Positions 1 to 8,856 of a stretch of 64,000 nucleotides of DNA are shown in pieces (the stretch's first letter is position 1; every line of letters begins with the position of its first letter). Position numbers and translations under genes: made by a program. The stretch comes from Chloracidobacterium sp. (GTDB lineage Bacteria; Acidobacteriota; Blastocatellia; Pyrinomonadales; Pyrinomonadaceae), in NCBI GenBank assembly GCA_016716365.1, contig JADJWM010000018.1, forward strand, positions 186,001 to 250,000, given 5' to 3'. A model generated the notes under the pieces. That model searched no databases. It had not been told where the DNA came from and saw only the letters and a list, made by a program, of their open reading frames with translations.

Positions 1-1367
1 CAGAAGAGTCCGGGCGCATAGAAGAAGGCGATCCCTGCAGTAGTCAACAAATAAAGCAGGACTAGCGATTTGCTTCCGTCACGCCGAAGAGCCGGTATTG
101 AACTGCGGGCAATGAGGAACAGCCAAAGAAGAAGGCCGACGAAAAGTGCTGCTTGCCATACCCTTCCGAGATCGACATACTCCCAACCCTGATGGCCAAA
201 CCAGAACCAAAGATCGCCCGGCATCATGTGCATGACACTCATCCACTGGCCGGCCATTGATCCGAGAACGACGATCAAGAGTGCGCCGAACAGAAGATCG
301 ACACCTAGCTTCTGGAACTTCGGTTCGTAGCCGCAAATATACGGCGCGATGAAAAGTCCCGCACCGAGCCATGCTGTCGCGATCCAAAAGATCCCAAGCT
401 GTGTGTGCCACGTACGCGAGACGACATACGGAAGCCACTCCTGTAACGGGATCCCGTAGAATCCGCCGCCCTCGACCCCGTAATGGGCCGTGATGACCCC
501 CATCACTATCTGCACCAGAAAAAGAAGCGACACGATAAGAAAATACTTGATGGTCGCGAGTTGGGACGGCGTCAGCTTCTCGCCGATCAGCGGATCCGTT
601 TCCGGGGTGTCGCGCTCATCGACCGGTTTGTGCCAACCGGCGTAAAACCAGACCATTGCACCGATGCTGAAGATCAGGACGATCACGCTCACACCGGTCC
701 AGATGATCGAGCTGCTGGTCGGATAATTGCCCACGAGAGGCTCGGACGGGAAATTGCTCGTATAGGAAATGTTATTGTCCGGGCGGTTCGCGGCCGAGGC
801 CCAAGCCGTCCAGAAGAAGAAATTGTTCAAGAGGCGGACGCGGTTCGGATCGGTCTGGGCTCCTCGTTGGATCGCGTAAGCATCGTTTCCATTAATGAAT
901 ACTTCCTGATAATGAAGTAGGTTGTCTTCGAAGGCAGCCGCCCGCAGCGGATCGATCGTCAGTGTCTCGGTTGCGGGATCGTAAGTGTTCGTCCTCACCA
1001 TTTCCTGCAGGCGCTGCAGCAGAACCGCCTTATCTTCACCGGAAAGCTGGGATCCGTCGGTACCATAACGCCCGCCCGACCAATGGTTGAGGATGAATAT
1101 TGCTTCGCGATGGAGGTAATCCGCGGTCCAGTCCGGTGCAACGTAGGACCCGTGGCCCCAGATCGAGCCGACCTGCATCCCACCCATCGCCTGCCAGACG
1201 TTCTGGCCGTCCTGGATCCCATTTTGGTCGATCAGGACCCGTCCGTCGGTGGTCACGACTCGCGTTGGGATCGGAGGGACCTGTCGGAATATCTCAAGGC
1301 CGACCCAACCCAGGATCGAGAACGAAAAGACGAATATCGCGATAAGAATGATCCATAACCTCTTCAT
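1..1367 (-). CDS. norB: Quinol-dependent nitric oxide reductase (qNOR), N-terminal 455 residues, cut by window edge
   Basis: Reduces NO to N2O at the inner membrane with electrons from quinol. Read on the minus strand from the ATG at 1365-1367, the frame stays open to base 1. It gives one N-terminal membrane anchor (MKRLWIILIAIFVFSFSILG), a long extracytoplasmic region with HREAIFILNHWSGG, then membrane helices with ITAHYGVEGGGFYG and RTWHTQLGIFWIATAWL, whose His is the expected heme b ligand of the NorB/heme-copper oxidase fold. Family members are about 750 residues, so roughly 40% lies outside the window. The fused N-terminal extension, in place of a separate NorC cytochrome, marks the quinol-using type. 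No other denitrification gene is seen here, so NO detoxification is the likelier role (inference). The symbol follows common annotation use; norZ is an alternative. Confidence 0.9.
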   Translation of the reverse strand, partial: MKRLWIILIAIFVFSFSILGWVGLEIFRQVPPIPTRVVTTDGRVLIDQNGIQDGQNVWQAMGGMQVGSIWGHGSYVAPDWTADYLHREAIFILNHWSGGRYGTDGSQLSGEDKAVLLQRLQEMVRTNTYDPATETLTIDPLRAAAFEDNLLHYQEVFINGNDAYAIQRGAQTDPNRVRLLNNFFFWTAWASAANRPDNNISYTSNFPSEPLVGNYPTSSSIIWTGVSVIVLIFSIGAMVWFYAGWHKPVDERDTPETDPLIGEKLTPSQLATIKYFLIVSLLFLVQIVMGVITAHYGVEGGGFYGIPLQEWLPYVVSRTWHTQLGIFWIATAWLGAGLFIAPYICGYEPKFQKLGVDLLFGALLIVVLGSMAGQWMSVMHMMPGDLWFWFGHQGWEYVDLGRVWQAALFVGLLLWLFLIARSSIPALRRDGSKSLVLLYLLTTAGIAFFYAPGLF

Positions 1368-1420
1368 ATGAGCAGCTATGCGCCTCCTGATTTACCTGTT
1401 GGAAGTTGGTCAGATGGATA

Positions 1421-1433
1421 TCGGGTTACCCGA
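1421..1433. promoter_or_regulatory. Palindrome upstream of the NO reductase gene
   Basis: TCGGGT-T-ACCCGA is a perfect 6-bp inverted repeat centred about 60 bp upstream of the norB start, flanked by GATAT on both sides. Its position suits an operator, but it matches no NO-responsive regulator site that I can name. The rest of 1368-1591 shows nothing else. Confidence 0.3.
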
Positions 1434-1591
1434 CCATTGATATTTCTTGTTCTTGAGCGAATAGCTTAACACGGCTTTCACCCTCAAAGAAGGTCGCCTC
1501 GAACACTAAGCTTGCCGATGCCGGAGCAAACGTTTCCCGGGCCGGGGCGAGATACGTAGCCTTTTGGGGAAACTGCACCTGTGTTTTCGAA

Positions 1592-2563
1592 CTATTTCGG
1601 CTTTAAGATGGTCCGGATCTCGCCTTCAGTCAGACGAACACGGTCTCGAAAGATCACCGCATATTCCGCCGCCGTGTAGAGCGGATAGTCCGTCCCGAAA
1701 GCGATCCGTGCGGGCCCGAGCCGCTGGATATAACGCCTCAGAACGGCAAACTCATCGTCCGTCAATTTCCTGATGCCTTCGCTGTCCTTGTCGAGTGCGA
1801 CCGCAGATATATCGAAAGTGATACGGTGCTTCTTCAGTTCAGGTTCTGTGTCGAATTTATCTATAAAGGCGTTGAGAAAGCCCCGCGTCCGCTGGCTGAA
1901 ACCGCCGGACGTTCCGAAATGCGCGATCCGCAGCCGCACCGGCCCGATCTCATTCAAGATCGATCCGACGAGCAGGTCCACATCCGGTTTGCCGAAACGG
2001 CGATGGCTGTTGTCAAAATGAAGAAGTATCGGCAGCTTGTGCCTGGCCGCGAACTCAAAGACACTCTTAACCTTGCCCAGATGCTCGGGCACTGTCAGAT
2101 AAACCTGATTCGCGTTATGGTGGAGTTTGATGCCGTCCATCTTCAGCTTTGTTCGGCACCTTTCAAGCTCTTCGAGCGCGTAATCGCGAAGCGGATCAAC
2201 ACTGCAGAACGCTCTGATCCTTTTCGGGTGCTTGTCGCGGGCGGCGGCTACAAAAGCGTTCTCCTTCTCCACCATTTCGCGATCGTTCGCGGTTTTGCCG
2301 AACTCCTCCGACGAATAAACATGGGCCATCGAGACAAGGTCGATCCGTTTGGTGCCGGTGTTCGCCAGGATGGCGTCGATGTCGGAGTAGTACTCGTCCG
2401 GCCGCGAAAAGGGAATGCCAAGGTCCTTCCAAACCTTGATCAGATCGGGGCTTAGGATATGAACGTGGCCGTCCGTCGCATCGGCGATCCGGCTGTCCGG
2501 ACCCTGGCAAAATGCCGTCCAAACGAGTACGAAAAATAGCAAAAAAGCAATGAAATGCTGCAT
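1592..2563 (-). CDS. Secreted amidohydrolase-family (COG2159-type) protein
   Basis: A 323-residue protein with an N-terminal signal peptide (about residues 1-19, ending near AFCQG) and a TIM-barrel amidohydrolase-2 fold. Visible motifs are the strand-1 metal motif DGHVH (about residue 31), GIKLHHNANQ in the middle, LLHFDNSHRRFG, RIAHFG and the C-terminal FGTDYPLY with the conserved Asp. These match metal-dependent hydrolases or decarboxylases of the COG2159 group. Substrate cannot be told from sequence. Export is unusual for this family but common among acidobacterial hydrolases. It is transcribed away from mqnE, with a 97-bp gap between the two starts. Confidence 0.8.
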   Translation of the reverse strand: MQHFIAFLLFFVLVWTAFCQGPDSRIADATDGHVHILSPDLIKVWKDLGIPFSRPDEYYSDIDAILANTGTKRIDLVSMAHVYSSEEFGKTANDREMVEKENAFVAAARDKHPKRIRAFCSVDPLRDYALEELERCRTKLKMDGIKLHHNANQVYLTVPEHLGKVKSVFEFAARHKLPILLHFDNSHRRFGKPDVDLLVGSILNEIGPVRLRIAHFGTSGGFSQRTRGFLNAFIDKFDTEPELKKHRITFDISAVALDKDSEGIRKLTDDEFAVLRRYIQRLGPARIAFGTDYPLYTAAEYAVIFRDRVRLTEGEIRTILKPK

Positions 2564-2641
2564 CGTTCAATAGGCGCGCTCCGCCGACAAATGGTATTCA
2601 CGTCCCGGCCGCCCTGTCAAACGGATAAGTGTCCGCGAATT

Positions 2642-2650
2642 TGCTAGAAT
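2642..2650 (+). promoter_or_regulatory. Extended -10 promoter of mqnE
   Basis: TGC-TAGAAT is an extended -10 element ending 10 bp before the mqnE ATG, with no clear -35. Transcription from it would begin about 4 nt before the start codon, so the mRNA would be nearly leaderless. Confidence 0.4.
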
Positions 2651-2660
2651 CTAGAACTAG

Positions 2661-3767
<1,107 letters not shown>

Positions 3768-3777
3768 CGATTTTGAG

Positions 3778-4356
3778 ATGATGAGTTGGAGTAAGATTGG
3801 CCCAGCTTTACTGCTTTTACTGGCGATTGTTTCGCAATCTTCCGCACAAAAAGTACATTCGACGTCTGCTCGCTTTGGAGGCGAATGTTCCGGTGCAAAA
3901 CATTCGTTTTCCAAATCGCTCGTGTCGTTAATTCGAAAGCATAGGGAAGGCAACAGTTATGAGGATTGCGCTTCACGGCACAGTGAATTTTGGAGTACAG
4001 CTTCCGAATTCTGCGAGAATTCCTTTGCATTCGACCTGAATGGCGACAGGCAACAAGAATATTTTGTTCGCTTGGGATGCGGCGCCACAGGCAATTGTAC
4101 GTACGGGATATTTGCGGAGAGACCCGCGAGGCTAATCGGCAAGATCGATGCTTGGTTCTTTTGGGTCGATAAGAATAGTCGTCCGTGGAGACAAGTTACG
4201 ACGTATTTACGTGAAGGCGGCGATCAAGGTTATATCGAGAGTTTTGCGTTTACGCGTACGAAGTATCGTTCAATCGCGGCACGGCGAGAGCACTTCGATT
4301 CTACGCAAAAGTCTTTTCCCGAACGAATGGGCATGCCTGACTGTACAACGAGTTAG
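3778..4356 (+). CDS. Secreted hypothetical protein
   Basis: About 192 residues; function not recognised. The ATG at 3778 begins a clear signal peptide (MMSWSKIGPALLLLLAIVSQ, then SSAQ). An upstream TTG at 3757 would overlap mqnE and put charged residues ahead of the signal, so it is rejected. The mature part has four or more cysteines, which may form disulfides, and the acidic stretch FDLNGDRQQEYFVRLGCG, reminiscent of calcium-binding or FG-GAP-like loops. It follows mqnE by 10 bp. Base composition is more AT-rich than in mqnE, so it may be an accessory gene. Confidence 0.6.
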   Translation: MMSWSKIGPALLLLLAIVSQSSAQKVHSTSARFGGECSGAKHSFSKSLVSLIRKHREGNSYEDCASRHSEFWSTASEFCENSFAFDLNGDRQQEYFVRLGCGATGNCTYGIFAERPARLIGKIDAWFFWVDKNSRPWRQVTTYLREGGDQGYIESFAFTRTKYRSIAARREHFDSTQKSFPERMGMPDCTTS

Positions 4357-4391
4357 TTATCAAACGTCAATGTGCTTGGTCCAACGCCTTT

Positions 4392-4411
4392 CGGTCAGAC
4401 TTGCCTGGCCG
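4392..4411. repeat. REP-like palindrome, upstream copy 1
   Basis: CGGTCAGAC-TT-GCCTGGCCG is an imperfect 9+2+9 palindrome (two mismatches) of the same family as the copies at 4457 and 5111. These copies bracket the transposase gene. Confidence 0.65.
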
Positions 4412-4456
4412 GCTGAAGGATCGCACTACCTTTCCCGGGCTTGCCCCAGCGCAGTT

Positions 4457-4476
4457 CGGTAAGGCTTGCCTGACCG
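4457..4476. repeat. REP-like palindrome, upstream copy 2
   Basis: CGGTAAGGC-TT-GCCTGACCG is a 9+2+9 palindrome with one mismatch, ending 45 bp before the transposase start. Confidence 0.7.
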
Positions 4477-4521
4477 TGCGATTTGCCCCAAAATCCTCGG
4501 AGCAGGCTGTGCCTGCGACAG

Positions 4522-5064
4522 ATGTTCCGGATCTCAAAAGACAACCCGGCGTTTTACCTGACAGCGGTCACCAAGGATCGCCTGCCGATCTTTCGCACGC
4601 AGGCGCTCGCTCAGATCATGTGCAGTGCCCTAAACGAAGCAAGGCGTTCCGGCAGATTCCTAGTCTTCGCTTACGTGATCATGCTCGACCATCTTCACCT
4701 GGTTACGGACAGCAAGATAGATTCAAAAGATATTCTCCGCTTTGTAAAAGGCATTGCGAGCCGACGGATCATTGATTATCTGAAAGAAAACGATCACACC
4801 GATTCGCTGGAAAAGCTTCGGATCCCGCATCGCAGCGATGGCTCCGACTTCATGGTCTGGCAGCGGCACCCGAACACGCGTCTACTATGGAGCGAGCAGA
4901 TGCTTTGGCAGCGTATTCAGTACACTCACCTGAATCCTGTCCGAGCAGGTTATGTGGATCATCCGAATGACTGGAATTGGTCGAGTGCTCGGATCTGGCA
5001 TGGACGGCGTTCTGAGGATGAACCGTTGGAGGTGGATAAGGATAAGATCGAGTGGCACCGATGA
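4522..5064 (+). CDS. REP-associated tyrosine transposase (RAYT, Y1/HUH family)
   Basis: A 180-residue HUH endonuclease of the IS200/IS605-related RAYT group, which nicks single-stranded DNA at REP palindromes. It has the HUH motif (MLDHLHLV), a following FVKGIASRR helix, and YTHLNPVRAGYVDHPNDWNWSS, where the Tyr is the expected nucleophile. The ATG at 4522 fits the usual N-terminus (MFRISKDNPAFYLTAVTKDR); a TTG at 4483 would add residues encoded by the repeat region. The gene sits between palindromes of one family, the normal RAYT/REP arrangement. RAYTs are usually domesticated single-copy genes, so this may be a resident REP-dispersing enzyme, not an active IS. Confidence 0.9.
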   Translation: MFRISKDNPAFYLTAVTKDRLPIFRTQALAQIMCSALNEARRSGRFLVFAYVIMLDHLHLVTDSKIDSKDILRFVKGIASRRIIDYLKENDHTDSLEKLRIPHRSDGSDFMVWQRHPNTRLLWSEQMLWQRIQYTHLNPVRAGYVDHPNDWNWSSARIWHGRRSEDEPLEVDKDKIEWHR

Positions 5065-5110
5065 GGCTGTCGGAGGCATAGCCTCCTCTGAGTTTTCTAA
5101 GGAAGCATAA

Positions 5111-5130
5111 CGGTCAGGCAAGCCTGACCG
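5111..5130. repeat. REP-like palindrome, downstream copy
   Basis: CGGTCAGGC-AA-GCCTGACCG is a perfect 9+2+9 palindrome 46 bp after the transposase stop. Its centre is AA, against TT in the upstream copies, so it lies in the opposite orientation to them. Confidence 0.75.
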
Positions 5131-5196
5131 CACTGCATTGCGGCAAGCCGTTTCCTCTTAACATCGCTTACGAGAGTAGAATTGATCGAAACAAAT

Positions 5197-5670
5197 ATGA
5201 GCGACACAGCTTCGCTGATTTCAGCATTAGAAACCGCTCCCAGCGTGATCATTCCTCTGATCCGTGAGGTGCCGCCGGAGATCCTGAAGCGACGGCCGAG
5301 CCCGGCGAAGTGGTCGGCGTATGAGAATGCGATCCATCTGTCGCAGTCGGATGTTGCGTTTCGGGCGCGGCTGGATCTGATATTGTCCACACCGAACCCG
5401 GTTATCAAGACGATAGAAAACTCTCCCGAGGACGAGGCCGGAGCGATGCTCGATGTCGACCTCGACGCCTCGCTCGACCGATACGTCCGCGAGCGGGCAT
5501 CGCTTGTAGAAAGATTAAAGAAGCTAACGCCTGACGAATGGAATAAAACCGCTGTCCACGAGGCGTTTGATCATTATTCGGTCTTCATCATGTTCCGGCA
5601 TCTGTACGTCCACGAGATGCACCACGCCTACTTGATCGAACAACTGCTGCTCAAGAAGGATTGGGACTAA
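5197..5670 (+). CDS. DinB-like four-helix protein
   Basis: A 157-residue protein of the DinB/YfiT-like superfamily, putative metal-dependent enzymes with a four-helix bundle. Supporting features are the N-terminal IPLIREVPPEILKRRPSPAKW, a DVAFRARLDLIL helix, FDHYSVFIMFRHLYVH and a C-terminal HEMHHAYLIEQLL helix; His residues in the last two segments are candidate metal ligands. The ATG at 5197 is preferred over a TTG at 5182 because it begins at the usual position. Physiological role and thiol cofactor are unknown. Confidence 0.65.
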   Translation: MSDTASLISALETAPSVIIPLIREVPPEILKRRPSPAKWSAYENAIHLSQSDVAFRARLDLILSTPNPVIKTIENSPEDEAGAMLDVDLDASLDRYVRERASLVERLKKLTPDEWNKTAVHEAFDHYSVFIMFRHLYVHEMHHAYLIEQLLLKKDWD

Positions 5671-5688
5671 CTAAGCTCGGCAATTATC

Positions 5689-6702
5689 CTATCTACCACT
5701 CGCGCGTGGCACCTTCGGAGGTAGGTGCTTCCTCGGGAACTTGGCCACGACGGTATAGATCGGGTCGACCATGTTTGCGACGCGGACGGTCGCGACCTGG
5801 GATGTAAGCTGGTAGGCGTCCGGTTTTGAGAAGCCGTAATCCGCAACGAGCCAGTTGATAAGCTCCACGAACGAGATCCGCAGCGCGTCCGAGAGAGGCC
5901 TTGCGCTGCCGGCAACCATTATGTGGTCGGCATCCTCAAGCCGAGGCCATTGGATGCGTTGGCCTTTAATAAGTTCGAATCGGAACGCCACCTCCATCGA
6001 CGTCTCAAGCCCCGAACCGCATATCTCGGCATCGCCCTGCAACGCATGTCCGTCACCGAAATAGAACAGCCCGCCGCGATGTGAGACGGGCAGGTAAACG
6101 GTCGTCCCCTCGCGAACGTCCGCGGCGTCCATGTTTCCGCCGAAGCGTCCCGGCCACAAACCGCCAAACGCCTCCTCGCCGTCCGGAGCCGTAGCCACCC
6201 GCCCGAGCATCGGGCTTAAGGGCACCGTGACCTGCTTCATCGCACTTCCCGGCAGATCGACCGTTCCGGTCATTTTCTGTCGGTCGAGCCGCCAAATATA
6301 CCGTCCGCTTGGGAACGTGTCGTTCAAGAATGCAGTCCCGCCGTCGGGTACGAGCGCTCCGAAATTACCGCCCTGCGTCGAAACCGCCGTGTCGCGATTC
6401 GGCCGAACACGCATTACCCGAACGACAAGCGTATCTCCCGGTTCCGCACCCTCGATCGCGAACGGGCCCACCTCGCCGGGCCATTTCCCGCCCGCCCGCT
6501 CGTACCACTCGCCCCAAAGCGTCTCGCTCTCAAGCGAATCGCCGGGCTTGATCGTCAGCACCGGCGGCCGCACGGCGAACGTCGGATACCCGACCGTCGG
6601 CTTGAAACGGTGCGTTGTTTGCCCCGGTACCAGTTGGAGCGGGACCGCAAAACTCAAAACAATTAACAGAAGCCCGCGTATGGACATATTCTTTGACCTC
6701 AT
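5689..6702 (-). CDS. Secreted acetamidase/formamidase-family protein
   Basis: A 337-residue member of the FmdA/AmdA family, whose cytoplasmic relatives hydrolyse formamide or acetamide to ammonia and the acid. Family features are the N-terminal beta region with LTIKPGDSLESETLWGEWY, GPFAIEGAEPGDTLVV, PSGRYIWRLD, FGGNMDAADVREGTTVYLPV, LFYFGDGHALQGDAEICG and the end motif PDAYQLTSQVATVRVANMVD. An N-terminal signal peptide (MSIRGLLLIVLSFAVPLQLV, then PGQ) predicts export. ATGs at 6702 and 6687 are both possible starts. The substrate of exported acidobacterial members is not established. Confidence 0.85.
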   Translation of the reverse strand: MRSKNMSIRGLLLIVLSFAVPLQLVPGQTTHRFKPTVGYPTFAVRPPVLTIKPGDSLESETLWGEWYERAGGKWPGEVGPFAIEGAEPGDTLVVRVMRVRPNRDTAVSTQGGNFGALVPDGGTAFLNDTFPSGRYIWRLDRQKMTGTVDLPGSAMKQVTVPLSPMLGRVATAPDGEEAFGGLWPGRFGGNMDAADVREGTTVYLPVSHRGGLFYFGDGHALQGDAEICGSGLETSMEVAFRFELIKGQRIQWPRLEDADHIMVAGSARPLSDALRISFVELINWLVADYGFSKPDAYQLTSQVATVRVANMVDPIYTVVAKFPRKHLPPKVPRASGR

Positions 6703-6783
6703 TTGCTGAAAGATGGAAATGTGATGATGGCCGCATTATACTGACGGGACGTTGAATGGACAATTCGACGTCGTGGAGACATC

Positions 6784-7248
6784 ATGACGGTCAAACGTAT
6801 GGACAATGTCGGTATCGTGGTCAAAGACCTCGATGCCGCCATCGAGTTCTTTACGGAGCTGGGCCTCGAGCTCGAGCGATGTGCCAAGGTCGAAGGTGAG
6901 TGGGCCGGGCGGGTTACCGGACTCGGCGATCAGAACGTCGAGATCGCCATGATGCGCACGCCGGACGGCCACAGCCGGCTCGAGCTATCGAGATTCCTCT
7001 CCCCGCCGGTCGTCGGCGATCATCGAAAAGCTGCCGTGAATTCGCTTGGATACCTTCGAGTGATGTTCGTGGTCGACGACATCGACGATACACTCTCCCG
7101 GCTCGGCAAACTCGGAGCCGATCTCGTCGGTGAAGTGGTCAATTACCAAGACATCTACCGCCTCTGCTACATCCGCGGCCCCGAAGGAATTCTCATCGGG
7201 CTTGCGGAGCAGCTCGGGCAGCAGACCTCACGAACGGATCCGATCTAA
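6784..7248 (+). CDS. VOC-family (glyoxalase/bleomycin-resistance fold) protein
   Basis: A 154-residue vicinal-oxygen-chelate protein with two beta-alpha-beta-beta-beta modules. MDNVGIVVKDLDAAIEFFTELG opens the first module, YLRVMFVVDDIDDTLSRLGKLGA the second, and RLCYIRGPEGILIGLAEQLG holds the usual C-terminal Glu metal ligand. This is the glyoxalase I-like group, whose members range from lyases to drug-binding proteins; the substrate is unknown. The gene lies 18 bp before the DHFR-like gene and probably shares its transcript. Confidence 0.8.
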   Translation: MTVKRMDNVGIVVKDLDAAIEFFTELGLELERCAKVEGEWAGRVTGLGDQNVEIAMMRTPDGHSRLELSRFLSPPVVGDHRKAAVNSLGYLRVMFVVDDIDDTLSRLGKLGADLVGEVVNYQDIYRLCYIRGPEGILIGLAEQLGQQTSRTDPI

Positions 7249-7266
7249 AAGTGCCTTTAACGAGAT

Positions 7267-7824
7267 ATGAGAAAACTGATCGCAGCGATGAACATGACGC
7301 TTGATGGTTTTTGCGATCATACGGCAATGAACGCCGACGAACAGATCCATCAGCATTACACCGACCTGTTGAATAATTCAGATATCGTTATTTACGGACG
7401 CAAAACCTTCCAGCTTATGGAGTATTGGAAGTCGGTCATTGAGAACCCGACCGGCCAACAGGACATGGACGACTTCGCGGCGGCGATCGACAGTATTTCA
7501 AAGATCGTATACTCCCGCACGCTCGAAGATGTTGATTGGCGAAATACGGAACTGAAAGGTGAACTGATCAAAGGCGAAATTTTGGAACTCAAAGAGCAGC
7601 CGGGAAACGACATCCTGGTCGGCAGCCCTAGTCTGATCGTCCAGCTTGCCAACCTCGGCGTGACCGACGAATTCCAACTCAGTATTCATCCAACAATTAT
7701 CGGGAGCGGACTGGTGCTATTCAAGGACATCAGCGACCGGATCGACCTGAAACTCTTAAAAACGACAACGTTCGGTTGCGGCGCAGTGACTCATTATTAC
7801 AAACCAACCGTAACCACAAAATAA
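7267..7824 (+). CDS. Dihydrofolate reductase-fold (RibD C-terminal-like) protein
   Basis: A 185-residue protein with the DHFR/RibD-C fold: MRKLIAAMNMTLDGFCDH at the N-terminus, DIVIYGRKTFQLMEYW, SKIVYSRTLEDVDW, the nucleotide-binding segment NDILVGSPSLIVQLANLGVTD, and ELSIHP-type strand IHPTIIGSGLVLFKD near the end. Such stand-alone proteins are NADPH-dependent reductases of unknown substrate, distinct from the housekeeping FolA. The preceding VOC gene is close enough for co-transcription. Confidence 0.8.
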   Translation: MRKLIAAMNMTLDGFCDHTAMNADEQIHQHYTDLLNNSDIVIYGRKTFQLMEYWKSVIENPTGQQDMDDFAAAIDSISKIVYSRTLEDVDWRNTELKGELIKGEILELKEQPGNDILVGSPSLIVQLANLGVTDEFQLSIHPTIIGSGLVLFKDISDRIDLKLLKTTTFGCGAVTHYYKPTVTTK

Positions 7825-7930
7825 AACGAAACAGCTCCGCATTATTTCGTGTCTGCTTGTGTCATTCGAGGTCAAGTTTTCAGATTCAGGCTCCCATTTC
7901 GTTCATAATTACGAAACCGTTCGGTTGCGC

Positions 7931-7960
7931 TTGACATATGCAACTGAATGGTTGCATAAT
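7931..7960 (+). promoter_or_regulatory. Sigma-70 promoter with embedded operator for the ArsR-type gene
   Basis: TTGACA (7931-7936), 18-bp spacer and CATAAT (7955-7960). Within the spacer and overlapping the -10 is a perfect inverted repeat, TATGCAAC (7937-7944), 6 nt, GTTGCATA (7951-7958). This is the expected placement for an autoregulatory ArsR-family operator. The predicted transcript starts about 7 nt before the ATG at 7974. Confidence 0.7.
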
Positions 7961-7973
7961 ACTGTTCGCAGTG

Positions 7974-8303
7974 ATGAAACGAGACGTTTTCCAGGCCATT
8001 GCAGACCCAACCCGGCGGGCGATCATTGCTCTCGTGGCGATCCAGGCGATGACGCCGAATGCGATCGCCGAGCATTTCGACACCTCGCGGCAGGCCGTGT
8101 CGAAGCACTTGCGGATACTTACCGAATGCGAGCTTGTGTCGCAGGAGCAAAAGGGACGGGAGATCTATTACCGGCTAGAAATCGAGAAAATGAAAGAGAT
8201 CGACGGGTGGCTCGAGCAATACCGAAAGATCTGGGAGTCGCGGTACGAGCAACTCGGCGAGGTGCTAAAGATCATGAAAATGCAGAAGCCCGTACGTCAG
8301 TAA
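7974..8303 (+). CDS. ArsR-family winged-helix transcriptional repressor
   Basis: A 109-residue helix-turn-helix regulator: MKRDVFQAIADPTRRAIIAL, recognition region ITPNAIAEHF-like (MTPNAIAEHFDTSRQAVSKH), LRILTECELVSQEQKGREIYY, and a C-terminal helix with WLEQYRKIWESRYEQL. No metal-binding CxC motif is seen, so it is of the non-metal ArsR subgroup commonly paired with AHSA1/SRPBCC genes, as here. The ATG at 7974 is chosen because an in-frame upstream ATG at 7938 lies inside the promoter. It probably represses itself and the following three genes. Confidence 0.88.
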   Translation: MKRDVFQAIADPTRRAIIALVAIQAMTPNAIAEHFDTSRQAVSKHLRILTECELVSQEQKGREIYYRLEIEKMKEIDGWLEQYRKIWESRYEQLGEVLKIMKMQKPVRQ

Positions 8304-8346
8304 GGGCGTAACTTTCAACGCAGTAAGAGAGCGAAGGGCGATCACT

Positions 8347-8856
8347 ATGGAATTTATTGTAAACAAAGAAACGAAGACAGTGACGATCACGGCGGAGTTC
8401 GATGCAGAACGTGATCTGGTATGGGACGCCTATACAAAGCCGGAACTTCTCGACCGATGGTGGGCGCCTAAGCCGTTTTTGTCGCGGACCAAGATCATGG
8501 ATTTTAAGGTGGGCGGTCGGCGGTTCTACGCGATGGTCACCCCCGAGGGACAAGAGCGATGGGCGGTCCAGAAATATACTTCGATCACGCCGAAAACAAA
8601 TTTCAAGCTCTTTAATGCGTTTGCCGACGAGAACGAAAATCTTGAATTGCCCGGCTCCGATTGGGACCTGAATTTCACCGAGCAAGACGGCAAGACAACG
8701 GTTCACGTTTCGATCTACAACGAGTCGCTCGAACGCTTGGAACGGATGATCGAAATGGGTTTCAAGGAAGGATTTACGATGACGCTGGGTCAACTCAAAG
8801 AACTGCTGGTCACCCTGACGCTGACAAGCGCGGCAAGACAAGGAGAAGGACTATGA
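8347..8856 (+). CDS. SRPBCC/AHSA1-family protein
   Basis: A 169-residue START-like domain protein. It shows the family opening TVTITAEFDAERDLVWDAYT followed by ELLDRWWAPKPF, the middle GGRRFYAMVTPEGQERWAV and the C-terminal helix RMIEMGFKEGFTMTLGQLKE. These form a helix-grip hydrophobic ligand cavity; no ligand can be assigned. It follows the ArsR gene, and its stop overlaps the next start by ATGA, implying translational coupling. Confidence 0.85.
   Translation: MEFIVNKETKTVTITAEFDAERDLVWDAYTKPELLDRWWAPKPFLSRTKIMDFKVGGRRFYAMVTPEGQERWAVQKYTSITPKTNFKLFNAFADENENLELPGSDWDLNFTEQDGKTTVHVSIYNESLERLERMIEMGFKEGFTMTLGQLKELLVTLTLTSAARQGEGL

Noticed and set aside
7938..7973. Longer ArsR-type start at 7938
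   Set aside because: This ATG lies within the promoter spacer, upstream of the predicted transcription start.
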